DNA of 64,000 nucleotides from Deltaproteobacteria bacterium (lineage in GTDB: Bacteria > Myxococcota_A > Polyangia > DRWM01 > JAAZOP01). Position numbers and translations under genes: made by a program. The stretch spans positions 38,133 to 102,132 of the forward strand of contig JACRCX010000021.1 of the NCBI GenBank assembly GCA_016218815.1. Direction: 5' to 3'. The stretch's first letter is position 1. The number at the start of each line of letters is the position of its first letter. Below the pieces are notes generated by a model. That model was given only the letters and a program-made list of their open reading frames with translations, ran no database searches and was not told the origin of the DNA. Shown in pieces: positions 41,904-50,890 of this stretch.

Positions 41904-43988
41904 TCAGAAGATGCAGATCACGCACTCCTGCCAGATCTCTTCCCCACCCAGACACGGGAACCTCTCCCCCCCTAGCGCCTCCAGGTAGCACGACCGCACC
42001 ACGTCCGGCACCGCAGTCCCGTCCCCGGTCACCACGTCCACCACCCTCCCCGTCGCGTCAATCGCAATGCCGTACGGCACCGACCCGTCCGTCCCCGTAC
42101 ACGCCGGACACGGCGCCGTCCTCACCGCCGTCAACGCCCGCGAGAATTCCGCCGTCGTCTCCTCCGTCGTGCACGCCCCATCTCCCCCCCCGTCGCTCTC
42201 CACCTCTCCTCCCCCCCCGTCGCTCTCCACCTCTCCTCCCCCCCCGTCGCTCTCCACCTCTCCTCCCCCGTCCGCTTCCCCTCCCCCCTGCTCCCCGTGA
42301 CTCCCGTAGCACCCCGCCGCCGGCGCCAGCAGCAGCGTGAACCCCGCCGCCAAGGCCGAACGCACCAGCAGGTTCTCCTTCCCCCGCCGCACCCGCTCCG
42401 CCCGCTCCATCCGCGCCTCGAGGCGATCGATGTGCGCCATGTACCTTGCAAGCTGTCCCCGCAGCGACGTCACGAGGCCCGCGACGGCGAGGGCCCGATC
42501 TTCCTTCGCCATCTCCGTCGCCGACAGATCGAGCGCCGACCGCCACGCCGCCAGCCGCACCGCGTTCATCTCGTCCAGCACGCCGAAGAACTCGTGCTCC
42601 AGGTCCGCGTTCCACGCCGCCAGCCCCAGCCGACGCGCCATCGCCAGGTTCACCGCCACGTCGTGCGCGAACACGCTCGCCCCGTACCGACCCGAGCCCT
42701 CCAGCCGCAGCCGGATCACCGCCGCCCGGAACCGCGAAGCCACCGGATCGCGAGGCTCGAACCTCCACCCGAACATCCCCCCCGTCACCTGCCCCGCCTC
42801 ACACAACGACCGCCACGCCTCCGTCCCCGGATACACCGCCATCGCGATCGCTTCGAAGTGCACTCCCCTGAGGCCCGCCAGCCCGTCCAGCTCCGCGGAG
42901 ATGCTCGCCGGCGAAGCCTGCGGGTGCACCAGCAGCGAGTTGAACAGCGTCACCACCCCCCGCCCCCGCAACCGCTCGATCGCCTCCAGGTTCCGCCCCG
43001 GATCCCCCGGCCGCCCCAACGCCCGCAACCCCTCCGCCGTCAACCCCTCCACCCCCAGCAGCACCCGGATGACCCCCAGCTCCTCGAGCGCATTGGCCAC
43101 GTCTTCCGTCACGATCGCCGGGTCCGTCTGCAGGCTCCACGCGGTCTTTCCGACGCCTCTCCCCTCCAGCTCCCTCCTCACCGTCCTCAACCACTCCGCC
43201 GCCGCCTCCGCTCCCCCCGATAACAGGTTGTCGTCCAGGAGATGGAACAGCCGCACCCCCTGCCCGTGGTACAGCTCCGCCACCTCGTCCGCCACCTCGC
43301 CCGCCGAGCGCCTTCTCGTCCCCCCCACTCCCGCCCGGTGCAACGTTTCCCGATCCAATCCGCCCCGGACCCCCTCCTCCACCGCCTCACGCTGCAGCGC
43401 CGCCGGCCCGCAGTACGGACATCTCCCCGGACAACCCCGCGACGCCAGCATCCGCGCCACCGGCACCCCGAGGATCCTCGGCAATGGCGCCGGCCGCATC
43501 GGCCGCAGTCGCAACGGCGCCGGATCCGCCACCGGCGCCGGCGCCCCGTCCCCCTCCCGCGTCGACACGCCCGGGACCCCCACGCAGCTTTTCCCCTCCG
43601 CGATCCTCTCCGCCATCGCGACGATCGTCGCTTCCCCGTCGTGCCGCACGACCGTGTCCACCCCGCCGTGCTTGCCGAGGATCTCGTGCCGCACCAGGGT
43701 CGCCAAGGCCCCTCCGCACGTGACGTGTCCCCGGTACCCTCCACCCCTGAGGTACCGCACGAACGCGAGTCCGTCCACCGCGATGTCCGCGTCCGGGATC
43801 GAGATCCCCACCAGCGGCGCCCCCAGCTTCCGGATCGCCGCGGCCGCGGGCCCCAGGCTCTCCGGTCCGCACAACGGGATCACGTGCGGCCGGTGTCCCG
43901 CCTGCGCCAGCGCCGCCGCCAGGTACCGCAGCGCGAGATTCTCGTCCCCCCGCTCCTCCCGCCCCACCAACGCCACATCAATTCCCAT
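41904..43988 (-). CDS. B12-binding radical SAM protein with C-terminal membrane and periplasmic-type extension
   Basis: 694 aa. Residues 1-130 are a cobalamin-binding-like Rossmann domain, though without an evident DxHxxG. The radical SAM cluster motif is CPGRCPYC (Cys186, Cys190, Cys193). After the TIM barrel and a helical region (to about 530) comes RVRRGKENLLVRSALAAGFT, a basic stretch and hydrophobic helix ending in GC, then three GEVESDGGG repeats encoded by a 27-base tandem repeat (42191-42271), then a 90-residue domain (IAIDATGRVVDVVTGDG ... RSCYLEALGGERFPC) like the C-terminal domain of AgmX/PglI gliding proteins. The extension looks like a lipoprotein joined in frame to the enzyme. 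Reaction unknown. Confidence 0.82.
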   Translation of the reverse strand: MGIDVALVGREERGDENLALRYLAAALAQAGHRPHVIPLCGPESLGPAAAAIRKLGAPLVGISIPDADIAVDGLAFVRYLRGGGYRGHVTCGGALATLVRHEILGKHGGVDTVVRHDGEATIVAMAERIAEGKSCVGVPGVSTREGDGAPAPVADPAPLRLRPMRPAPLPRILGVPVARMLASRGCPGRCPYCGPAALQREAVEEGVRGGLDRETLHRAGVGGTRRRSAGEVADEVAELYHGQGVRLFHLLDDNLLSGGAEAAAEWLRTVRRELEGRGVGKTAWSLQTDPAIVTEDVANALEELGVIRVLLGVEGLTAEGLRALGRPGDPGRNLEAIERLRGRGVVTLFNSLLVHPQASPASISAELDGLAGLRGVHFEAIAMAVYPGTEAWRSLCEAGQVTGGMFGWRFEPRDPVASRFRAAVIRLRLEGSGRYGASVFAHDVAVNLAMARRLGLAAWNADLEHEFFGVLDEMNAVRLAAWRSALDLSATEMAKEDRALAVAGLVTSLRGQLARYMAHIDRLEARMERAERVRRGKENLLVRSALAAGFTLLLAPAAGCYGSHGEQGGGEADGGGEVESDGGGGEVESDGGGGEVESDGGGDGACTTEETTAEFSRALTAVRTAPCPACTGTDGSVPYGIAIDATGRVVDVVTGDGTAVPDVVRSCYLEALGGERFPCLGGEEIWQECVICIF
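42191..42271 (-). repeat. 27-base tandem repeat inside the radical SAM gene
   Basis: Three units starting at 42191, 42218 and 42245, the first two identical, encode GEVESDGGG on the minus strand. The unit contains CCACCTCTCC, the core of spacer repeat family B. In-frame copy-number change would be tolerated. Confidence 0.85.
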
Positions 43989-44027
43989 GATGGTCCTTCC
44001 CTTCCCCCTGTTCGCCGGTTCGTCCCC

Positions 44028-45095
44028 TCACCCCAACGCCAACGAACACTGCGCCCCGTTTGTCGCCGCCTCCGCCGCCCTGCGCAACGCTTCCCTCTCC
44101 GGCCCCACCAGATACAGGTACTCCGTGTTCCGCACGTGGCTCACCCGCCCCACCTTCTCCCCCCGCGGGTTGTAGATCCCGATCTGCGCCCCGACATAGC
44201 GCTTGAAGTCGATCGGCACCGTCTCCACGTGCCCCCGTTCCCCCAGCATTCCCTCCATCTCCTCTCTTCTCACAAACCCTTCGTCGCTGAACGATACGAT
44301 GATCCACCGCGCGCGCAAAGCGCCCAGCACCCCCTCCAGCGCCTCCCGGATCCTCCTCTTCGAGTTGAACGGCGAGTGATACTCCCGGCAGTCGACCCGC
44401 TTGCATGCGGTCCCGTATACCTCCGGCTTGTCCCAGCGCACCAGCGACTCCCACACGTGGTAGTTCCCCAGGTAGCTGTGCTGGTTGTACGGCGGATCCA
44501 CGTACGCGACGTCGACCTCGAACCCCGCCGCCGCCTCCGCCGCCTCCATCCTCGTCGCGCGTCCCCCTCCCTCCAGCACTTCCGGCATCCGCAGCTCCAG
44601 GTCGTTCATCGCGCGCGCCGCCCACTTCTTGAGATACGCCATCTGCAGCCCCGTCGTGGAATCGACCCGGTCCGCGGCCTCCATCAACGACACGAGCAGC
44701 ACCGCCTCCAGCTCCGGCTCCAGCCCCTTTGCCGCGATCGCTTCCCGGATCGCATCCACCCGCTCCCCGTTCCTCGGGTGGAGGTACCGGGAACGTACGC
44801 AGAACGTCGCCGTGAAGTACCCTTCGCGCCCCTTCACTTCTCGCAGCTCGCCGATCAGCTTCTCCGCCGCGCGTCCGACCTTCCCACGGTCGGCCGCCAC
44901 GTAGCACCGCGCCAAAGCCTCCGCGTACGCCAGGTGGTCGTTGGCCGTCACGAGGTACCCCGCCCGCTTGAGCGCATGCCCCACCCGCGCCGTCCCGCTG
45001 AAGAGGTCCAGCACGGTGCGCACCCCGGGCAGCGCCCCCACCGCCGCCGCGATCCGGGGCACCAGCACTCGCTTGGAGCCGATGTACTTGATCAT
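44028..45095 (-). CDS. D12-class (Dam-like) N6-adenine DNA methyltransferase
   Basis: 355 aa. Motif X IKYIGSKR (2-9), SAM motif LFSGTARVG (31-39) and catalytic DPPYNQHSY (200-208) are those of alpha-class Dam/D12 enzymes. A C-terminal VRNTEYLYLVG block closes the domain. No restriction nuclease gene is adjacent, so it is an orphan methyltransferase or part of the unit with the radical SAM gene that starts 39 bases downstream. It could serve regulation or anti-restriction. ATG 45095 is the natural family start. Confidence 0.88.
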   Translation of the reverse strand: MIKYIGSKRVLVPRIAAAVGALPGVRTVLDLFSGTARVGHALKRAGYLVTANDHLAYAEALARCYVAADRGKVGRAAEKLIGELREVKGREGYFTATFCVRSRYLHPRNGERVDAIREAIAAKGLEPELEAVLLVSLMEAADRVDSTTGLQMAYLKKWAARAMNDLELRMPEVLEGGGRATRMEAAEAAAGFEVDVAYVDPPYNQHSYLGNYHVWESLVRWDKPEVYGTACKRVDCREYHSPFNSKRRIREALEGVLGALRARWIIVSFSDEGFVRREEMEGMLGERGHVETVPIDFKRYVGAQIGIYNPRGEKVGRVSHVRNTEYLYLVGPEREALRRAAEAATNGAQCSLALG

Positions 45096-45129
45096 GCGCC
45101 TGCTACCACGATTCCCACGGCTGCCGGCG

Positions 45130-45275
45130 ACGCGTCAGCGGACCGGAGGTGGAGAGGTGGTGAGGTCGACCGGAGAGGTGGGGCCGGAAAACCCCAGGCG
45201 CGGCGTCCGACGCCGCGCCTGGGACTGTCCGGACCCTCCCCCTCTCTCCAGCCGACCTCTCCACCTCTCCAATGC
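45130..45275. repeat. Dispersed repeat family B, inverted pair
   Basis: GGAGGTGGAGAGGTGGTGAGGTCGACCGGAGAGG on one side and CTCTCTCCAGCCGACCTCTCCACCTCTCC on the other are inverted copies of the same element and frame a GGCGCGGCGTCGGACGCCGCGCC palindrome (about 45190-45225). This fills the spacer between the methyltransferase and threonine synthase genes; no gene is present. Confidence 0.65.
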
Positions 45276-45316
45276 CGGATTCGCCCCGCCGCCCCGCCGC
45301 CCCGCCCGGTTCGTCC

Positions 45317-45350
45317 CTATCGGTGTCCATCGGTGTCCATCGGTGGTTTC
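45317..45350 (-). repeat. Dispersed repeat family D, copy 3
   Basis: Encodes the C-terminal PPMDTDGHR and TAG stop of the threonine synthase-like gene, in the same frame as copy 1 at 2469-2499. Confidence 0.85.
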
Positions 45351-46588
45351 AATTCCCCTCCCAGCGCCTCCCCTAGCGCCTCCACCGTCGGCACGATCGC
45401 CTCCGGCATCCGCACCGCGCGTTCCGCCGCCGCCACGTCCTTGAGCCCGTTTCCCGTCACCAGGACGACGACCGTCTCGTCCCGTCCCACCAGCCCCTCC
45501 CTCGCCGCCTTCCGCGCCCCCGCAATCGCCGCCGCCGCCGCCGGCTCGCAGAAGATCCCGCTCGTCCGTCCCAGGAGCGCGATCGCCTCGACGATCTCCC
45601 CGTCCGTCACGACGATGCCTCCTCCCCCGGTCTCCCGCAGCGCCCGCTTCGCCCACCTCCCCGCCGCCGGCACGCCGACCGAGATCGAATCCGCAATCGT
45701 CGTGGCCCGCGCCAGCCCCGGCACCTCCTCGCCCTCCACGTCCAGCGAGCGCACGATCGCCGCGCTCCCCTCCGCCTGCGCCGCGTACAGCCGCGGCAAG
45801 CGGTCGACGAGCCCCGCATCCCTCAAGTCGCCAAACCCCTTGTGTACTCCCGCCAGGATCACCCCGTCCCCCGTCGGCACGAGCACCGCGTCCGGCGCCT
45901 TGCGCCCGAGCTGCTCCCAGATCTCGAACGCCACGGTCTTCTTCCCGTCCACCGTGAGCGGGTTGTACGCCGTGCTGCGGTTGTACCAGCCGAAAACGCG
46001 CGTCGCCTCCAGCGACAACGCGTACGCGTCGTCGTACGTCCCTTCCACCGGCACGACCGTCGCCCCGAACACGAGCATCTGGGTCCGCTTCGCGATTGGC
46101 GCCGTCTTGGGCACCAGGATCACCGCCCGCAACCCCACCGACGCCGCCATTGCCGCCAACGCCACCGCCGCGTTCCCCGTCGATGCCGTGGTGATGGTGT
46201 CCCGCCCCAGCTCCCGCGCCTTCGCGACCACGACGCTCGACGCGCGATCCTTGAGCGACCCCGTCGGCAACACCGTGTCGTCCTTCACGACCAGTCGCGC
46301 CAGCCCCAGTTCCTTCCCCAGCCGCTCCGCCCGATGGAGCGGCGTCGGCCCCACCGGAAGCGGCGGCATCGACTCGGGCGAGCGCAGCGGCAGCAACACA
46401 TGCCACCTCCGCGAATCACTGTACGACTCGTCCGGGACCGCCCCCGTCACTTTCCCGTATTCGATGCGCAACACCCCCCGCGGCGCTGTCCCCGCCGCGC
46501 CCGTTCCGGCGCATGCCGTGCACAGATACTCGACCTCCCCCTCCCGGTACTCCCTCCCGCAATCCGTGCACCGCAGCCAGTAGGTCAT
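45317..46588 (-). CDS. thrC: Threonine synthase-like PLP enzyme with N-terminal zinc ribbon
   Basis: 423 aa. An N-terminal zinc ribbon (Cys7, Cys10, Cys23, Cys26) precedes a fold-type II PLP domain: VGPTPL (79-84), the PLP lysine in TGSLKDRAS (Lys113), the TASTGNAA phosphate loop and VTGNGLKD near the C terminus. This is the archaeal/deltaproteobacterial form of threonine synthase (O-phosphohomoserine to threonine). Because it sits at the end of the ygeW-ssnA run, where other bacteria carry the fold-type II enzyme YgeX (diaminopropionate ammonia-lyase), a different substrate is conceivable. The last ten residues KPPMDTDGHR come from a family D repeat that supplies the stop codon. Confidence 0.85.
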   Translation of the reverse strand: MTYWLRCTDCGREYREGEVEYLCTACAGTGAAGTAPRGVLRIEYGKVTGAVPDESYSDSRRWHVLLPLRSPESMPPLPVGPTPLHRAERLGKELGLARLVVKDDTVLPTGSLKDRASSVVVAKARELGRDTITTASTGNAAVALAAMAASVGLRAVILVPKTAPIAKRTQMLVFGATVVPVEGTYDDAYALSLEATRVFGWYNRSTAYNPLTVDGKKTVAFEIWEQLGRKAPDAVLVPTGDGVILAGVHKGFGDLRDAGLVDRLPRLYAAQAEGSAAIVRSLDVEGEEVPGLARATTIADSISVGVPAAGRWAKRALRETGGGGIVVTDGEIVEAIALLGRTSGIFCEPAAAAAIAGARKAAREGLVGRDETVVVLVTGNGLKDVAAAERAVRMPEAIVPTVEALGEALGGELKPPMDTDGHR

Positions 46589-46689
46589 GCTCCTCGCCTC
46601 CGCCGCTTCCGTCCCGACGTGGTCGCAGTCGTGGACGTGCCCTTCGACGCGCTCCGCTCGCTCAGGCCGCCTTCGGCGGTCGCGGTCGC

Positions 46690-46736
46690 TTCATTTTCCA
46701 TTTTCCATTGCCTGTTTTGCATTTTTCATTCTTCCC
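46690..46736 (-). repeat. Dispersed repeat family H (AT-rich GGAAAATGGAAAATGA)
   Basis: An AT-rich block of GAATGAAAAATGCAAAAC and GGAAAATGGAAAATGA in otherwise very GC-rich DNA. It encodes the last 14 residues (KNAKQAMENGK region) and the stop of the ssnA-like gene. Confidence 0.65.
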
Positions 46737-48061
46737 CAAACCCCCTTCGCCCTCTCCCTCGCCCTCTCCATCACTTCCCGCTCATCCACAGTCGTCAGTC
46801 GCCGCTCGCGCATCAGCACCTTCCCCTGCGCCACGACGGACGACACGTGCCGAGCGTCGATCCCGAACTGCAGATGCCCCCACAAATTCTCCACCCCCAC
46901 CCTCGTCGGCGGATCGTAGTCCAGCACGACCAGATCCCCCGACCACCCCTTCTCCAGCCGCCCGATTTTATCCCCCAACACCCTTCCCACCACCTCCCGC
47001 GTCCCCTCCCCCGCAATCCTCCGCACCTCGTCCCACCCCTTGCGCGGGTCCCTTCCGTGATGTCGCGCGACGAGCGCCGCGACTTTCGCTTCCCGAAGGA
47101 CGTCCGCCGTCATCCCGTCCGTTCCCAACCCCACCGTCACCCCTCGCCGCAACATCTCCCCCACCGGCGCGTATCCCACCGCGTTGTTCATGTTCGACTC
47201 GGGATTGTGCGCCACCAGCGTCCCCGTCCTTGCCAACAGCCCGATTTCCCGCCCGTCGACGTGTACACAATGCGCCGCCAGTGTCCGCGGCCCCAGCGCC
47301 CCGTGCCGCCGCAGCCGCATCACCGGCCTCTCCCCGTAGCGCGCCACGTTCCGCGCCACGTCCGCCCGATCCTCCGACACGTGCAAGTGCAGCCCGAGCC
47401 CTTCCTCCCTCGCCGCGGCTACGCACGCTTGCAGCGTGTCGTCGGAGACCGTGAACAGGGCGTGCACCCCCATCAGCGCCCCGACGTGCCGTGACGGCCG
47501 TGTCCTCAGTGTCCTCGCGAACCTCACACTCTCCTCGATCCCCTCCCTCCCCCCGCCATCCCGATCCGACACCTCGTAGCAGAGGCTCGCGCGCAGCCCG
47601 ACCTTCTCCACCGCCCCCCGAATCACGTCCAGACTCCCCGCACACGCGTTCGGGCTGGCGTGATGGTCGATGATGGTCGTCACTCCGCAGCGCACGCACT
47701 CGACCAATCCCACCATTGCACTGGCCAGGACGTCCTCTTCCTGCAGGGCCTTGTCCAGCCGCCACCACAGCCGCTCCAGGATCTGCACGAAGTTCCGCGC
47801 CGGCGCCCCCGGCACGCTCATCCCCCGCGCCAGCGCCGAGTACAGATGCGTGTGCGCGTTGCAGAACCCCGGCAGGATGATCCCGCCCCGCGCGTCCAGC
47901 AACCTCACACCCTTCGCCCGCCGCCGCAGCTCCCCCCACTCCCCCACTCTCTCCACTCTCCCCTCCCGGATCCACACCCCTCCCCCCGGAACGCACCGTT
48001 CCGGCGTGAACACCGTCCCCGGGCCGACCAGGAGAGTTCTCGGTTCTCGGTTCTCAGTCAT
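46691..48061 (-). CDS. ssnA: SsnA-type amidohydrolase
   Basis: 456 aa. NAHTHLYSALARG carries the first two metal-binding His, and HLHVSED, HCVHVD and VGLGTDGM supply the remaining ligands of a metal-dependent amidohydrolase; FVQILERLWWRLDKALQEED is a strong SsnA-specific block. In E. coli and gut anaerobes ssnA lies with ygeW, ygeY, ygfK and hyuA in the cluster linked to purine/urate breakdown, where it is thought to hydrolyse a ring or side-chain amine. Start: ATG 48061, followed by repeat-derived residues TENREPRT; a start nearer the GTG at residue 16 cannot be excluded. The C terminus (KNAKQAMENGK) is family H repeat. Confidence 0.87.
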   Translation of the reverse strand: MTENREPRTLLVGPGTVFTPERCVPGGGVWIREGRVERVGEWGELRRRAKGVRLLDARGGIILPGFCNAHTHLYSALARGMSVPGAPARNFVQILERLWWRLDKALQEEDVLASAMVGLVECVRCGVTTIIDHHASPNACAGSLDVIRGAVEKVGLRASLCYEVSDRDGGGREGIEESVRFARTLRTRPSRHVGALMGVHALFTVSDDTLQACVAAAREEGLGLHLHVSEDRADVARNVARYGERPVMRLRRHGALGPRTLAAHCVHVDGREIGLLARTGTLVAHNPESNMNNAVGYAPVGEMLRRGVTVGLGTDGMTADVLREAKVAALVARHHGRDPRKGWDEVRRIAGEGTREVVGRVLGDKIGRLEKGWSGDLVVLDYDPPTRVGVENLWGHLQFGIDARHVSSVVAQGKVLMRERRLTTVDEREVMERARERAKGVWGRMKNAKQAMENGK

Positions 48062-48187
48062 CGGTCCCGGACTTCCTCCCCGACGCCCGTGCCCCAGGTC
48101 GTCACGCGCGATCACGCCCTCTCCGACGGCCGTGGTCGTGCCCGCCCGTCACTTCCGGTCCCTCGTTCTCTTCCTCAGTTGTGAGGG

Positions 48188-50866
48188 TCATTTCCTGTTT
48201 TTGGTCTTGGATTGCGCCTGTCCGGCCCGTTGTCGGCTTGTCATCGCATGTCTTGGCATTTTCATTCTGCCCCGTCCTCCGCTCCGCTCCGCAACCGCCT
48301 CCATCCGCACGCACGCCGCCACCGGACACACCAGCCGACACAATCCGCACCCCACGCACTTCTCGTCGTCGACCACCGGCGCCCGGTCCGCTCCCGCCCC
48401 GATCGCCCGGTGCCCCCCGTCGCGGCACGCGATCACGCAATCCCCGCACCGGATGCACAGGCCCTGGTCGATTCGGGACCGCACCTTCGCCCCGCGCGGA
48501 AGCTCGTCGTGCCCCACGATGTGCGGCAGCGAGCGCCCCACCAGCTCCGTCGCCGAGCGCATCCCCACCCGGTCCAGGTAGTCCGCCATCCCCTCGACCA
48601 GCTCGTCGATGATGTCGATGCCGTGGTGCATCACCGCCGTGCAGAACTGCACGTTGCGCGCCCCCACCGCCATCAGCTCCACCGCGTCGCGCCACGTCAC
48701 CGGCCCCCCCGTCCCCGTGATCGGCGCCCCCGTCCGCCGCGCGATCTCCGCGATCGTCCGCAGCGTCAGCGGCTTGATCGCCGGCCCCGACATCCCGCTG
48801 AACGTCGACTTTCCCCCCACCTGCGGATACGGGATGAACGTCGCCAGGTCGATGCCCATGAGCGACGGGATCGTGTTGCTCGCGCAGATCCCGTCCGCCC
48901 CCGCCTTCCGCACCGCCTGCGCCACCTCCACGATGTCCGCCACCATCGGCGTCAGCTTGATCACCACCGGGATCCGCCGCGCCGCCTCCTTCACCCACCC
49001 CGCCACCTTCGCCGACGCCTCCGCGTCCTGCCCCAGCATCGCCCCCGCCTTGCGCCCTAATGTTCCCTGCGGACACGAGAAGCTGCACTCGATCATGTCC
49101 GCCCCGGCCGCCTCCAGCCGGTGCACCAGCGACTGCCAATCGTGCTTCGTCGCCCCCATGATCGAGGCGATCACCACGCGGTCCGGAAACTCCCGCTTCA
49201 GGATCTCGACCCGCTCCTCCACCACGTCCACGTGATGCTCGGAAATGAGATCGATGTTCCCCAGCCCCACCACCCGCCGCCCGTCCACCTCCAACGACGA
49301 CATCATCGGATACGCCAGCGACACCGGCGTCCCCTCCATCGACGTCGTCTTCAGCACCGCCCCCGCCCACCCCGCCCGGAACGCGTCCCGCACCATCTCC
49401 AGATCGTCCGTCGGCGGCGCCGCCGCCAGCACGAACGGGTTCCGGAACTTCACGCCGCAGAACGTCACCGCCAGGTCGGCTCGGGGCCCTTGGTACACTT
49501 CCCTCCCGTTGATCGTGGTCGTCCCCTTCGACTCGCGACGCTCGCTCAGGGCGCCTTCGGCGGTCGTCGTCGGTTCGGTGTCCGCCTCGCTCCCCTCCAG
49601 GAACCCCCCGATCGCCTGCGCGGCCTTCCTCCCCGCTCCCACCGCCGCCACCACGGTCGACGGCCCCGACACCACGTCGCCCCCCGCGAAGACCCACGGC
49701 ATGCTCGTCCGCCCCGCTCCGTCGGTGGCCAGCCAGCCCCCTTCTCCTCCCCCCAGCCCCAATCTCCCCCGCTCCCCCGGCACCAGCCCCACCGCCGGCA
49801 CGATCGTGTCCGCCTCCAGCTCCAGCGGCGCCCCCCGCGCCTCGAACTTCAGCGCCGTCCGCTCCCCGCTCTCCCACTTCACCCGCCGCAGGCGGATCCC
49901 GGTCACGTGGTCCGTGCCCAGGATCGCGTCCGGCACGCAGTGGAAGAGGAACTCCACCCCGTCCGCCAGCCCCTCCTCGACCTCCTGCCCGTACGCCGGC
50001 ATCGCCGAGCGCCCCCGCCGGTACACCACCGTCGCGCGAGCCCCCAGCCGCGCCGCCGTCCGCGCCGCGTCCAGCGCCACGTCGCCCCCCCCGATCACCA
50101 CCACCCGCGACCCGATCGCCGGCGACCCCGTCGCCCGCGCCTGCTCCAACAGCTCCAGCGGCGAGATCACCCCCGGCAGGTGCTCGTTCGGGATCCCCAG
50201 CTTCCGCGTCGACCACGTCCCCGTCGCCACGAAGACCGCCGCAAACCCCTCCCCCCGCAGCTCGTGCGGGTCCTTGACCTCCCGCCCCATCCGCAGCTCC
50301 ACCCCCAGCGACTCCAGGATCCCGATCTCGTAGTCCACCATCTCCGCCGGCAGCCGGAACCACGGAATGACCCGCCGCATCATCCCCCCGGCCTTCGGCG
50401 CCGCGTCGAACACCACCACCCGCCGGCCCTGCAGCGCCAGCTCCGCCGCACACGACAACCCCGCCGGACCCGCCCCCACCACGGCCACCGGCCGTTTGGC
50501 CCACCGCACCGCCGGCTTCACCACCCGCAATGGGAACTGCCCCGCCTCGGCCAGCCCCCGCTCCCACTCCGCCACGTAGCGCTGCAATCCCTGGATGTCG
50601 ATCGGCCGGTCCAGCTTGTCGCTGGTGCACTTGGAGACGCACGTCCGGCCGCTCGGGCACACGTACCCCGAGATGCCGTAGAAGAAGTTGCCCGCCCGCA
50701 GGAGCCGCGCCGCCCCCGTGAGGTTGCCGAACCGGATCTTGCGGATGAACGCTCGCGGGTCGACCCCCGCCGGACAGCCGCAGCGGCACGGCGCGTCATG
50801 GCAGCCCAGACACCGCAGCGCCTCCGCGCGCGCCAACGCCTCGCTCCGATACCGGGATTCCATCAT
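48188..50866 (-). CDS. Single-chain dihydropyrimidine-dehydrogenase-like flavo iron-sulfur enzyme (PreT-PreA fusion)
   Basis: 892 aa with the domain order of mammalian DPD. N-terminal iron-sulfur module (Cys19, 22, 27, 31 and CPSGRTCVSKC), FAD/NAD(P) part with VAVVGAGPAGLSCAAELA and VVVIGGGDVALDAART, an FMN-binding TIM barrel (about 445-760: GVKFRNPFVLAAAPPT, VVIKLTPMVADI, GTGGPVTW), and a two-cluster ferredoxin (CIRCGDCVIAC ... CVGCGLCRLVC). In DPD the loop SCPHG...CGQD carries the catalytic Cys; here the aligned residue is Leu611 (AGAMLGQD), so classical uracil/thymine reduction is doubtful. Neighbours ygeW and ssnA suggest a reductive step in purine-derived ring metabolism. The last 25 residues are repeat-like. 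Confidence 0.87.
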   Translation of the reverse strand: MMESRYRSEALARAEALRCLGCHDAPCRCGCPAGVDPRAFIRKIRFGNLTGAARLLRAGNFFYGISGYVCPSGRTCVSKCTSDKLDRPIDIQGLQRYVAEWERGLAEAGQFPLRVVKPAVRWAKRPVAVVGAGPAGLSCAAELALQGRRVVVFDAAPKAGGMMRRVIPWFRLPAEMVDYEIGILESLGVELRMGREVKDPHELRGEGFAAVFVATGTWSTRKLGIPNEHLPGVISPLELLEQARATGSPAIGSRVVVIGGGDVALDAARTAARLGARATVVYRRGRSAMPAYGQEVEEGLADGVEFLFHCVPDAILGTDHVTGIRLRRVKWESGERTALKFEARGAPLELEADTIVPAVGLVPGERGRLGLGGGEGGWLATDGAGRTSMPWVFAGGDVVSGPSTVVAAVGAGRKAAQAIGGFLEGSEADTEPTTTAEGALSERRESKGTTTINGREVYQGPRADLAVTFCGVKFRNPFVLAAAPPTDDLEMVRDAFRAGWAGAVLKTTSMEGTPVSLAYPMMSSLEVDGRRVVGLGNIDLISEHHVDVVEERVEILKREFPDRVVIASIMGATKHDWQSLVHRLEAAGADMIECSFSCPQGTLGRKAGAMLGQDAEASAKVAGWVKEAARRIPVVIKLTPMVADIVEVAQAVRKAGADGICASNTIPSLMGIDLATFIPYPQVGGKSTFSGMSGPAIKPLTLRTIAEIARRTGAPITGTGGPVTWRDAVELMAVGARNVQFCTAVMHHGIDIIDELVEGMADYLDRVGMRSATELVGRSLPHIVGHDELPRGAKVRSRIDQGLCIRCGDCVIACRDGGHRAIGAGADRAPVVDDEKCVGCGLCRLVCPVAACVRMEAVAERSGGRGRMKMPRHAMTSRQRAGQAQSKTKNRK

Positions 50867-50890
50867 GCTGATCGACTACCTTCCGCATTC

